This document shows, piece by piece, positions 8,452 to 17,624 of a DNA stretch of 64,000 bases; position 1 is the first letter of the stretch, and each line of letters opens with the position of its first letter. The position numbers and the translations under genes are program-made. The stretch comes from VBDM01 sp041496705 (GTDB taxonomy: Bacteria > Pseudomonadota > Gammaproteobacteria > Burkholderiales > SG8-39). Where the stretch lies: contig JBGQFD010000007.1 of assembly GCA_041496705.1 (NCBI GenBank), positions 1 to 64,000 on the forward strand. The letters are read 5' to 3'. Under the pieces are notes generated by a model that was given only the letters and a program-made list of their open reading frames with translations, searched no databases and was not told the DNA's origin.

Positions 8452-10665
8452 ATGGCCACAGCCTCCGGTCCGCAAACCCTGGGTCGCTACCAGATCGAAC
8501 GAGTGCTCGGCAGGGGCGCGATGGGCGTCGTCTACGAGGCGCTCGACCCCAAGCTGCACCGCAAGGTCGCGATCAAGACGATTCTCATCAGCCAGCTCGA
8601 CGAGGACACCGCCAAGGACTTCTCGATGCGCTTCGTACGCGAGGCGCACGCGGTGGCGCGCCTCAATCACCCGAACATTGTCCAGGTCTACGACTTCGGC
8701 GAAGAGAGCGGAGTCGCCTACTTTGTCATGGAGTTCATCCGCGGCAATGAGCTGAAATCGGTGCTCGCGGCCAACCAGACTTTCGACCGCAACGAAACCG
8801 TGCGCATCATGTGCGAATTGCTGGACGCGCTCGATTTTGCGCACGAGGCGGGCGTCATCCACCGTGACATCAAGCCAGCCAACGTGATGCTCGACAGCCA
8901 GGGGCGCGCAAAGCTCGCCGACTTTGGCGTAGCACGCCTCACTGATGCCGAGCGCACCAGCGCCGAGCGCACCCAGGCAGGCACCATGGTCGGAACGCCG
9001 GCTTACATGTCCCCGGAGCAGATTCAGGGTCTACGAGTCGATCGGCGTACCGACATCTTCTCCGCGGGCATCATCCTGTACCAGTTTCTCACCGGGCAGA
9101 AGCCGTTCACCGGCGACGGCGCCTGGACCGTCGCGAAGAAGATCATCCAGGACAATCCGCCGATGCCTTCGTCGCTCAACGTGGCGGTGACTCCCGAGTT
9201 CGACCGCGTGGTGGCGAAGGCACTCGCGAAGAACCCCGAAGAGCGCTTCTCCCGCGCACGGGACTTTGCGGCCGCGCTCAAGCGGGCCGCGGAGGGCAAG
9301 AAGGCAATCGAGGACGATGCCGCTGCAACTGTGGTGGTCGCGCCCCGGACTGCGGCGCCCCAGAGTGCTGCGCCGCAGACTGCTGCGAGTCAGAGTAGTG
9401 GCACCCACGCGCAACCCTCGGCGCACGTGTCCTCGACGCTTCGTTCCGGGGAAATGGAGCTGGAATTCTGGCGCTCGATCAAGGACAGCAACGACCCGAG
9501 CGACTTCGACTTCTACCTCAAGGAATTTCCTCAAGGAACCTACGCGGCGCTCGCCGGGCACAGGATCACCAGACTGCGCGGAACGCCCGGCGTGGATGAC
9601 AGCGGAACCGGAACCGGAACAGGCCGGCTGGAGAGAACAACCGACGGAACCCGCCTGCACACGGCAGAGGGCATTCGCGCCGAGGCCGAGGCCGCCAGCG
9701 ATGAGGTCGATCGCAGACGAGTTGCGGCCAACAGGACGGCGAAGCCCGCAGGTGGCGCGGCGGCAGTACCGCGATCCGCGCCAGAGCCTGAGTCGAAGAA
9801 GTCCTCGTTCCTGGTGCCGGCGGTCGTGGTGATCCTCGCGGTGGGCGGCGCTGCGGCCTACTGGGCGATGAACCGGAGCCCGGAGTCCCGGCTTGCAACC
9901 GCGCCGACCGTCGCGCCGACACCCGAAGCGGACCAGAAAGCGAGGAGCGAAGCTGCCGAAAAGGCCAGACGGGAGGCGGAGGGCCAGGCGAAACTCGAGA
10001 CAGAGCTGAAGGCGAAGGGCGAAGCTGTCGAAAAAGCCAGACGCGAGGCGGAGGCACAGACAAGACTCGAGGCCGATGCCAAAGCCAGGCGCGACACCGA
10101 GTCGCGGTCAAAGCGCGAGGCGGACCTCAAGGCGCAGGCTGCCGCCGAGCTGCAGACGAAGCGAAACGCAGACCTCAAGGCCCAGCGCGATGCCGAGGCC
10201 AGGGGGCAACGCGAAGCCGAGGCCAGGGCGCAACGCGAGGCCGAGGTCAAGGTGCAGCGAGAGGCCGAGGCTAGGGCGCAGCGAGAGGCGAAAGCCAGGG
10301 CGCAACGGGAAGCGGAAGCCAAGGCACAGCGCGAAGCGGAAGCCAAGGCACAACGGGAAGCGGAAGCCAAGGCAAAGGTGCCTCCGGAACCCGCCTTATG
10401 GGATTCGATCAAGTCGAGTCGCAGCGCGTCCGACTTTCAGAAATACCTGAGCGTCTATCCGAACGGCAAGAACGCCGATGCCGCGCGCAAGCGCTTTGCA
10501 GCGCTGGAAAGCGCGCGGTTGGAGGAGGAGAAGCGCGCCGAGGCGAAAAAGGTCGCTGCGGAAAATGCGCGTCTGGAAGATGAAAAGCGCGCGCAGGCCG
10601 AGGCAGCCAGGAACAAAGACGCGGACAAGAGGAAGCCGGCGATTATCGTGCCGCCGACCTTCTAG
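8452..10665 (+). CDS. Membrane-anchored Ser/Thr protein kinase with coiled-coil extracytoplasmic region
   Basis: This 737-residue protein has a complete Hanks-type kinase domain at about residues 12-272: glycine loop GRGAMGVVYEA, VAIK lysine, catalytic HRDIKPANVM, metal-binding ADFGVAR and MVGTPAYMSPEQ. A single membrane segment follows at about 452-474. Residues about 496-643 form a charged Ala/Glu/Arg/Lys helix built of near-repeats such as KAQREAEA. A module of about 37 residues occurs twice: before the membrane segment (about 338-375, FWRSIKDSNDPSDFDFYL) and after the helix (about 648-685, LWDSIKSSRSASDFQKYL). Each continues with a P-x-G turn and an A-rich helix, like repeats in bacterial caspase-like and SEL1-type proteins. 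No PASTA domains and no adjacent phosphatase gene are seen. Target and signal are unknown. Confidence 0.9.
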   Translation: MATASGPQTLGRYQIERVLGRGAMGVVYEALDPKLHRKVAIKTILISQLDEDTAKDFSMRFVREAHAVARLNHPNIVQVYDFGEESGVAYFVMEFIRGNELKSVLAANQTFDRNETVRIMCELLDALDFAHEAGVIHRDIKPANVMLDSQGRAKLADFGVARLTDAERTSAERTQAGTMVGTPAYMSPEQIQGLRVDRRTDIFSAGIILYQFLTGQKPFTGDGAWTVAKKIIQDNPPMPSSLNVAVTPEFDRVVAKALAKNPEERFSRARDFAAALKRAAEGKKAIEDDAAATVVVAPRTAAPQSAAPQTAASQSSGTHAQPSAHVSSTLRSGEMELEFWRSIKDSNDPSDFDFYLKEFPQGTYAALAGHRITRLRGTPGVDDSGTGTGTGRLERTTDGTRLHTAEGIRAEAEAASDEVDRRRVAANRTAKPAGGAAAVPRSAPEPESKKSSFLVPAVVVILAVGGAAAYWAMNRSPESRLATAPTVAPTPEADQKARSEAAEKARREAEGQAKLETELKAKGEAVEKARREAEAQTRLEADAKARRDTESRSKREADLKAQAAAELQTKRNADLKAQRDAEARGQREAEARAQREAEVKVQREAEARAQREAKARAQREAEAKAQREAEAKAQREAEAKAKVPPEPALWDSIKSSRSASDFQKYLSVYPNGKNADAARKRFAALESARLEEEKRAEAKKVAAENARLEDEKRAQAEAARNKDADKRKPAIIVPPTF
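9940..10383 (+). repeat. Degenerate tandem repeat coding the kinase coiled coil
   Basis: The stretch is made of related units coding for KAQREAEA-like octapeptides. The clearest 24-base units lie at about 10306-10377, where three copies of a GCACAACGGGAAGCGGAAGC-type segment differ at few positions. Such repeats change length easily by slippage, which would alter helix length. Confidence 0.7.
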
Positions 10666-10765
10666 GGAAGCTCTGACGCGGCTCTTGCCCTTCGATAGAA
10701 TTTTTTACACCTGCCGTGCACGGTATTGCTACCATGTTCGATCGGAAGGCAGGCGGAGGTCGACC

Positions 10766-11431
10766 ATGGAAAAGCGCGTATCCGCGGCAACAGCCGTAGC
10801 CCTGTTTGTCGTCCTGGCGGGTTTCACCTCGTATTCCCATGCCCAGCAGCTCCGGGGCGAGAAGCGCGGGCCCGATGAGCGCGGACAGCAAAGAAGAGAG
10901 CACGAAAGGCGCGAGATCGAGCGCGAGCGGTATCGCACCCCGCACTGGGTATTCGATAACCGCTTCCACCACAATCATTACTACCCGCAAGTCGGCTACT
11001 CCGTGACGGCGCTGCCGGTTGGTCACGTGGTGGTCGCGTTTCGAGGTGGTCCGTTTTTCTTTCATTCAGGGGTCTGGTACCGGCGCACCGGCCCGGCCTT
11101 TGTCGTCGTAACGCCGCCCGTCGGTATCGTCGTTCCCGTTCTGCCGCCGTCGTATTCCACGGTCTGGATAAGCGGCACGCCGTACTACTATGCGAACGAT
11201 GTCTACTACGTGCAGGGTGCGAACGGATATGCGGCGGTCGAGGCGCCGGTCGGCGTGCCGGAGGGCCCAGCTGCGCCCCCGCCTGCGCAAGCTGAGGCCC
11301 CGGGTGCGGCACCGTCTGCGTCCGCAAGCGGAACCTGGTACTACTGCGATTCATCGAAGACCTACTATCCGTATGTCTCCGAATGCAGGGAAGGATGGCG
11401 CGTGGTCCCGGCAACGCCGCCGGCTCGTTAA
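10766..11431 (+). CDS. Secreted DUF6515-like protein
   Basis: This 221-residue protein starts with a clear signal peptide (MEKRVSAATAVALFVVLAGF, cleavage near SHAQ). A charged RGEKRGPDERGQQRREHERR region follows, then an aromatic-rich domain with YYPQVGY, GGPFFFHSGVWYR, GPAFVVVTPPVGIVVPVLPP and GTPYYYANDVYYV. This pattern fits the DUF6515 family of periplasmic or surface proteins of unknown role. The end holds a WYYCDSSKTYYPYVSEC motif with two Cys, seen in many small envelope proteins. ATG 10766 is preceded by GGCGGAGG. It lies 100 bp after the kinase gene, but co-function is only a guess. Confidence 0.65.
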   Translation: MEKRVSAATAVALFVVLAGFTSYSHAQQLRGEKRGPDERGQQRREHERREIERERYRTPHWVFDNRFHHNHYYPQVGYSVTALPVGHVVVAFRGGPFFFHSGVWYRRTGPAFVVVTPPVGIVVPVLPPSYSTVWISGTPYYYANDVYYVQGANGYAAVEAPVGVPEGPAAPPPAQAEAPGAAPSASASGTWYYCDSSKTYYPYVSECREGWRVVPATPPAR

Positions 11432-11435
11432 GGGT

Positions 11436-11487
11436 CCCCGTTCGTCACTGCGGAGCAGTCTCGAGAGAGACGCGTCGCAGTGCGGGG
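11436..11487 (+). terminator. Long nested hairpin after the DUF6515 gene
   Basis: CCCCG (11436-11440) pairs with CGGGG (11483-11487), CACTGCG (11446-11452) with CGCAGTG (11476-11482), and GTCTC (11458-11462) with GAGAC (11467-11471). It lies 4 bp past the stop codon, between this gene and the convergent TetR gene. There is no T-run, so termination by this element alone is uncertain. Confidence 0.4.
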
Positions 11488-11589
11488 CCGGGTGAGGATC
11501 GATTCTGAAGCCGAGGGATACGGCGAGGCACAGCATAGGCGCGGAGGTGGTCAGCGACGCGGGATAGGTCGGAGCGGCCGCGACACGGA

Positions 11590-12195
11590 TCATCGCGAGG
11601 GGAGGGACTGGTGCGCGGCGATCAGCCGGTCGAAGGCTTTCAGGGCGTGTTCGGTCGCGCGCGCATCGCCGAGCAACCTGCGGTCGTGATGGGTGGCGAG
11701 CACGATGCCCAGAATCTCGAACGTAAGTTGCCATCCATCGGTATCCGGGCGGAAGTGGTTTTCATCGATGGCGAGGCGAATCGCCTTGACGATGGCACCG
11801 CGCAGCTCGCGCTGGCCGGCGGCGAGCGCATCGTGCACCGCACCGGGCCGGTCGTCGTATTCGGTGGCGGCCGCGAGGATGAGGCAGCCGCCGGGCAGGT
11901 TGTCCGAGCTTTCCAGCCAGGCAAGCCAGTTCGAGAAAAGAGCTTTGACGCGCGGCAGCCCGCGCGGCTGCCTCAGGGCGGGAGCGAAGACTTGCGCTGC
12001 GAAAAGCGTTTGGGCTTGCTTGAGAGTCTGCAGCTGCAGGTCTTCCTTGGACCCGAAATGAGCGAACAGGCCGCTCTTCGACATGTTGACCCGGTCAGCC
12101 AGCGAGCCGATGCTCAAGCCCTCGAGGCCCAGCTGGCTTGCGAGGGCGAGCGACTCGTTGAGGATGGAGCTGCGCGTGCGCGCGCCTTTTCGCAT
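11590..12195 (-). CDS. TetR/AcrR family transcriptional regulator
   Basis: This 201-residue protein has the TetR helix-turn-helix in its first 50 residues: ILNESLALASQLGLEGLSIG, SLADRVNMSKSGLFAHFGSK and EDLQLQTLKQA. The C-terminal ligand domain (GGCLILAAATEYDDRPG) is of the type fused to many fatty-acid or xenobiotic-responsive members. Its promoter carries a 14-bp palindrome within the spacer, so it probably represses itself. The neighbours (ETF-QO, acetoacetyl-CoA synthetase) make an acyl-CoA or fatty acid ligand plausible but unproven. Confidence 0.9.
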   Translation of the reverse strand: MRKGARTRSSILNESLALASQLGLEGLSIGSLADRVNMSKSGLFAHFGSKEDLQLQTLKQAQTLFAAQVFAPALRQPRGLPRVKALFSNWLAWLESSDNLPGGCLILAAATEYDDRPGAVHDALAAGQRELRGAIVKAIRLAIDENHFRPDTDGWQLTFEILGIVLATHHDRRLLGDARATEHALKAFDRLIAAHQSLPSR

Positions 12196-12201
12196 TAGCG
12201 A

Positions 12202-12230
12202 AATATAATACGAACGTTCGTAATCATCAA
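12202..12230 (-). promoter_or_regulatory. TetR promoter with operator palindrome in the spacer
   Basis: On the minus strand TTGATG (12225-12230) and TATATT (12202-12207) are 17 bp apart. The perfect palindrome TACGAACGTTCGTA occupies 12209-12222, inside the spacer. A repressor bound there would block RNA polymerase. The arrangement fits autoregulation by the gene starting at 12195. Confidence 0.65.
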
Positions 12231-12323
12231 TAGGGCATAAGCAGAAAATCGAGAAAGGGATTATCTGTTGAAATCAAAACGAAATCATGAAAATCACGCG
12301 CGACACGCCGAAGGGCAGGCCCG

Positions 12324-13967
<1,644 letters not shown>

Positions 13968-14085
13968 GGCTGCTCCGATCCGGTAGTCCGCAGGGTGATT
14001 TTCGAATTGAGCGGCGCGGCAAGGGCGCGTCCGCGCGAATTCGGCGTCGCGGCGCGTTTGCGTGCGTTTCCGGTTGACCGTTAAT

Positions 14086-14107
14086 TATAATGTCAGCCGG
14101 AGGAGGG
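14086..14107 (+). promoter_or_regulatory. -10 box and ribosome-binding site that fix the acetoacetyl-CoA synthetase start
   Basis: A perfect TATAAT lies at 14086-14091 and AGGAGGG at 14101-14107. Transcription would begin near 14098, after the upstream in-frame ATG at 14090 and just before the ribosome-binding site. The ATG at 14114 is therefore the better start. No good -35 box is seen. Confidence 0.55.
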
Positions 14108-14113
14108 CTTGCG

Positions 14114-16081
14114 ATGCCCCAAAAACCACTCTGGCAGCCAAGCCGGGAGCGCATCGAGGAGGCGAATCTCACGCGCTTTGCGCGGCAGGCGATCCGCGAA
14201 TGGAAGCTCGGATTCAACACCTATCCGGACTTCTATCGCTGGTCGATCGACCATCCCGAGCAGTTCTGGGATTCCCTGTGGAAGTTCGCGGGAGTACGCG
14301 CCAGCGACAAGGGAAGCCGGGTTCTCGTCGATCCCCAGCGGATGCCGGGAGCCCGATGGTATCCCGAGGCACGGCTGAATTTCGCCGAGAACCTCCTGCG
14401 TCGTCGCGACGCGTCCACGGCGATGGTGTTCTGGGGCGAGGACCGGGTGAAGCGCCGCGTGACGCACCGCGAGCTCTACGATCAGGTGTCGCGCATGACG
14501 CAGGCGCTCAGAACGCTGGGCGTGAAACCGGGGGACCGTGTTGTCCTGTACCTGCCGAACCTGCCCGAGGCAGCCTCGGCGATGCTCGCGGCGGCGAGCG
14601 TCGGCGCGACCGTCTCGACATCGTCGCCGGATTTCGGCGTTCAGGGGGTGCTCGACCGCTTCGGTCAGATTGCCCCGGTCGTACTGTTCGCCGCGGACGG
14701 CTATTTCTACAACGGCAAGAAGATCGACTCGCTGGAGAAGGTGCGCGCGATCGCTCGCAACCTGCCCAGTCTCAGGCGCGTGGTTGTTGTGCCCTACGTG
14801 GGGCCGCGGCCGGATGTCTCCGGTATCCCGAACGCGCAGCGACTGGAGGATTTCGTCGCTGGTCAGCCAGGAGGGGACGTTCGCTTCGAGCAGCTTTCCT
14901 TCGAGCATCCGCTGTACATCCTGTTCTCGTCCGGGACCACGGGTGTTCCCAAGTGCATCGTGCACGGGCAGGGTGGCGCGCTACTCAAGCACCTGAGCGA
15001 ACACCAGCTGCACTGCGACATCCAGGCCGGCGACAGGCTGTTCTATTTCACCACGCTCGGCTGGATGATGTGGAACTGGCTTATCTCGGCGTTCGCCTCG
15101 GGGGCGACGCTGCTTCTGTACGACGGCTCGCCATTCGTGAAGGGCGGAGGCATTCTTTTCGACTTCGCCGACGCCGAGGGAATGACGCATCTTGGCACCT
15201 CGGCGAAGTTCATCGATGCGCTGTCCAAAGCCGGCTTGCAGCCGACGAAGACGCACGAGCTCGCGCACCTGCGCACGGTGCTATCCACCGGCTCGCCGCT
15301 GGCGCCGGAGGGCTTCGACTACGTGTACCGATCGATCAAGCGCGATGTATGCCTGTCGTCCATTTCCGGGGGGACCGACATCTGCGGATGTTTTGTGCTC
15401 GGCAACCCGATACTTCCGGTGTGGCGCGGAGAGATTCAGGGTCGTGCCCTGGGCCTTAAGGTCGAGGTCTTCGATGAGTCGGGACGCGCCGTGAAGGGAG
15501 AGAAAGGCGAGCTCGTCTGCACCGGGCCGTTTCCGTCGCTGCCCCTCGGCTTCTGGAACGATGCTGACGGAACGAAATACCGTGCTGCCTACTTCGAAAG
15601 ATTCCCTGGGGTGTGGACGCACGGGGACTGGTGCGAACTGACCGTCCACGACGGCATGATCATCTACGGGCGCTCCGATGCCGTCCTCAACCCCGGCGGC
15701 GTGCGCATCGGTACCGCCGAGATCTACCGCCAGGTCGAGCAGCTCGACGAAGTGGTGGAGTCGCTGGTGATCGGCCAGACCTGGCCGCCTGGTGAGATCG
15801 GCGATGTGCGCGTAGTGCTGTTCGTGAAGCTGCGCGACGGTCTGGCGCTCGACGATGCGCTCGTTGCCAAGATCAGGAGCCGCATTCGAACCAACACCAC
15901 ACCGCGCCATGTCCCTGCAAAGGTGGTGCAGGTCCCGGACATTCCGCGCACCAAGTCGAACAAGATCGTCGAGCTGGCGGTGCGCGACGTCGTGCACGGC
16001 CGTCCGGTGAGGAACGTCGCAGCGCTCGCCAATCCCGAGGCGCTCGAGCATTTCAAAAACCGCGTGGAACTCCTCACTTGA
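14114..16081 (+). CDS. Acetoacetate-CoA ligase (acetoacetyl-CoA synthetase)
   Basis: This 655-residue adenylate-forming enzyme activates acetoacetate to acetoacetyl-CoA with ATP. The N-terminal cap WQPSRERIEEANLTRFARQA and WSIDHPEQFWDSLWKF are characteristic of this family. The AMP-binding core has SSGTTGVPKCIVHG and FYFTTLGWMMWNWLISA. The C-terminal part has HGDWCELTVHDGMIIYGRSD, GGVRIGTAEIYR and a late Lys in PRTKSNKIVELAVRD. Acetoacetate can arise from ketone bodies, leucine degradation or polyhydroxybutyrate turnover. It is divergent from the ETF-QO gene, 146 bp away. Confidence 0.93.
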   Translation: MPQKPLWQPSRERIEEANLTRFARQAIREWKLGFNTYPDFYRWSIDHPEQFWDSLWKFAGVRASDKGSRVLVDPQRMPGARWYPEARLNFAENLLRRRDASTAMVFWGEDRVKRRVTHRELYDQVSRMTQALRTLGVKPGDRVVLYLPNLPEAASAMLAAASVGATVSTSSPDFGVQGVLDRFGQIAPVVLFAADGYFYNGKKIDSLEKVRAIARNLPSLRRVVVVPYVGPRPDVSGIPNAQRLEDFVAGQPGGDVRFEQLSFEHPLYILFSSGTTGVPKCIVHGQGGALLKHLSEHQLHCDIQAGDRLFYFTTLGWMMWNWLISAFASGATLLLYDGSPFVKGGGILFDFADAEGMTHLGTSAKFIDALSKAGLQPTKTHELAHLRTVLSTGSPLAPEGFDYVYRSIKRDVCLSSISGGTDICGCFVLGNPILPVWRGEIQGRALGLKVEVFDESGRAVKGEKGELVCTGPFPSLPLGFWNDADGTKYRAAYFERFPGVWTHGDWCELTVHDGMIIYGRSDAVLNPGGVRIGTAEIYRQVEQLDEVVESLVIGQTWPPGEIGDVRVVLFVKLRDGLALDDALVAKIRSRIRTNTTPRHVPAKVVQVPDIPRTKSNKIVELAVRDVVHGRPVRNVAALANPEALEHFKNRVELLT

Positions 16082-16109
16082 CCGGCTGCTGCGCCAGATT
16101 CCCCGCAGG

Positions 16110-17489
16110 CTAGAGCGTTGCGTAGAGCCTTTTTTGCACTTCGCGGTAGCGTGCCGCGATCGACGCTTCGTCTGGATGGCGGCCGTCGCGCACGACCCAG
16201 CGGCCGCCAACCATCACATGTTTCACCATCTGACCGCCGCCGGCAAAGACGAACGCATCGAGGAGACGGTCCCCGCTACGGCCGACGAGATTGATGTGGT
16301 CGGGATCGAGCACGACGAAGTCAGCGCGCGCCCCGAAAGCAATGCGGCCCATCGGCCTGCCGAGGGCCTGCGCACCGCCGGCGGCCGCCTCCCGCCACAG
16401 GGTCGTGCCTACCGAGGGCTGGTCCGGCGAAGCGGCGATGTTGCGCCGGCGCATGACCAGGCGCTGCACGTACTCGAGCCAGCGCAGTTCCTCGACTGGC
16501 GTCCGCGACACGTGGCTGTCGCCGCCAATGCCCCAATGCCCGTTCTTCTCGCGGAAGCGCGGAAACGGGAATATGCCGTCGCCCAGATTGCCTTCGGTCG
16601 TCGGGCACAGCGCTACGACCGCGCCGCTGGCGGCGAGTTTTTCGGCCTCCGATTGCGACACGTGCGTGCAGTGCACCAGGCACCAGCGCGAATCCACGGG
16701 CGCGTTGGCCAGCAGCCATTCCACAGGACGCCGATCGCTCCAGGAGAGGCAATCGTTGACCTCCTTGATCTGCTCGGCGAGGTGGATGTGGACTGGCACG
16801 TCGGGATCGAGCGCCTTCGCCCCGGCGACAAGATCCTTGAGCATCGCTGGGTTGACCGCGCGCAGGCTGTGTGGCGCCACGCCCAGGCGCGCGTCGGGAT
16901 TCCGCCCGAGCTGCTGCCTCAGGGCGGAGAACATTCCCAGCACCGAATCCGGCGTGGTCGCAAACCGCTTCTGGGCTGGCGAGAGTGGCGATTCGCCGAA
17001 GTTGCTGAAAGCGTACAGCACCGGCAGCAAGGTGATCGCAATCCCCGTCTGCTGCGCTGCGAGCAGGAATTGCTGCGCCATTTCGGCAGGGTTCGCGTAG
17101 GGCTTGCCGTCAGGCGCGTTGTGCAGGTAGTCGAACTCCGCTACCGCCGTATAGCCGTTCTTGAGCATCTCGCAATAGACCTGCGCGGCGATGGTGCGTA
17201 CCTGCTCGGGCGTGAGCTGGCGGATGAAGGCGTACATGACTTCGCGCCAGGTCCAGAAACTGTCGTCGGCGGAACCCATGCGCTCGGCCAGACCAGCCAT
17301 GGCGCGCTGGAACGCCTGCGAATGGGCGTTCGCCATGCCGGGAATGATCGGTCCGCCGGCCGACTCCGCTCCGTTCGGCTTTTGGCGCGCGCGCACCCCG
17401 CAGATGGACCCGTCATCGCCGATTTCGACGACGACGTCTCTGTCCCAGCCTTCCGGCAACAGCGCTTCGGGGGCGAATATTCTGATCAT
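16110..17489 (-). CDS. hutF: HutF-like formimidoylglutamate deiminase with an altered metal ligand
   Basis: This 459-residue amidohydrolase matches HutF, which converts N-formimidoyl-glutamate to N-formyl-glutamate in histidine breakdown. Motifs are FWTWREVMYAF, YTAVAEFDYLH, VHIHLAEQ (His236, Glu239), LVHCTH (His273) and GGDSHVS (Asp324). The first metal motif, normally His-x-His, reads HSQAFQ: His56 is present but residue 58 is Gln, while the substrate-binding Gln61 is kept. The start at 17489 is chosen because GGGAGG lies 10 bases before it; Met at 17510 would add 7 residues. No other hut genes are in the window, so the substrate may differ. Confidence 0.85.
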   Translation of the reverse strand: MIRIFAPEALLPEGWDRDVVVEIGDDGSICGVRARQKPNGAESAGGPIIPGMANAHSQAFQRAMAGLAERMGSADDSFWTWREVMYAFIRQLTPEQVRTIAAQVYCEMLKNGYTAVAEFDYLHNAPDGKPYANPAEMAQQFLLAAQQTGIAITLLPVLYAFSNFGESPLSPAQKRFATTPDSVLGMFSALRQQLGRNPDARLGVAPHSLRAVNPAMLKDLVAGAKALDPDVPVHIHLAEQIKEVNDCLSWSDRRPVEWLLANAPVDSRWCLVHCTHVSQSEAEKLAASGAVVALCPTTEGNLGDGIFPFPRFREKNGHWGIGGDSHVSRTPVEELRWLEYVQRLVMRRRNIAASPDQPSVGTTLWREAAAGGAQALGRPMGRIAFGARADFVVLDPDHINLVGRSGDRLLDAFVFAGGGQMVKHVMVGGRWVVRDGRHPDEASIAARYREVQKRLYATL

Positions 17490-17624
17490 CTTGTCGCGTC
17501 CTCCCGACATAGGATATCCGGTTATCGGCCCGGAGCGCCTTTACTTCAGTGTGGACGGCCCGCAGAGAATTGAGCCGGGAAAAATTTTCGTGTACCATTC
17601 TCCATCCCATCCCCTTGGTTCTTG

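Noticed and set aside
9858..10412. Ser/Ala/Arg-rich open frame antisense to the kinase repeat
   Set aside because: It is created by the repetitive coiled-coil codons read on the other strand; there is no ribosome-binding site or family match.
14074..14079. TTGACC as the -35 box for acetoacetyl-CoA synthetase
   Set aside because: It lies only 6 bp from the TATAAT box, too close to act as a -35 element.
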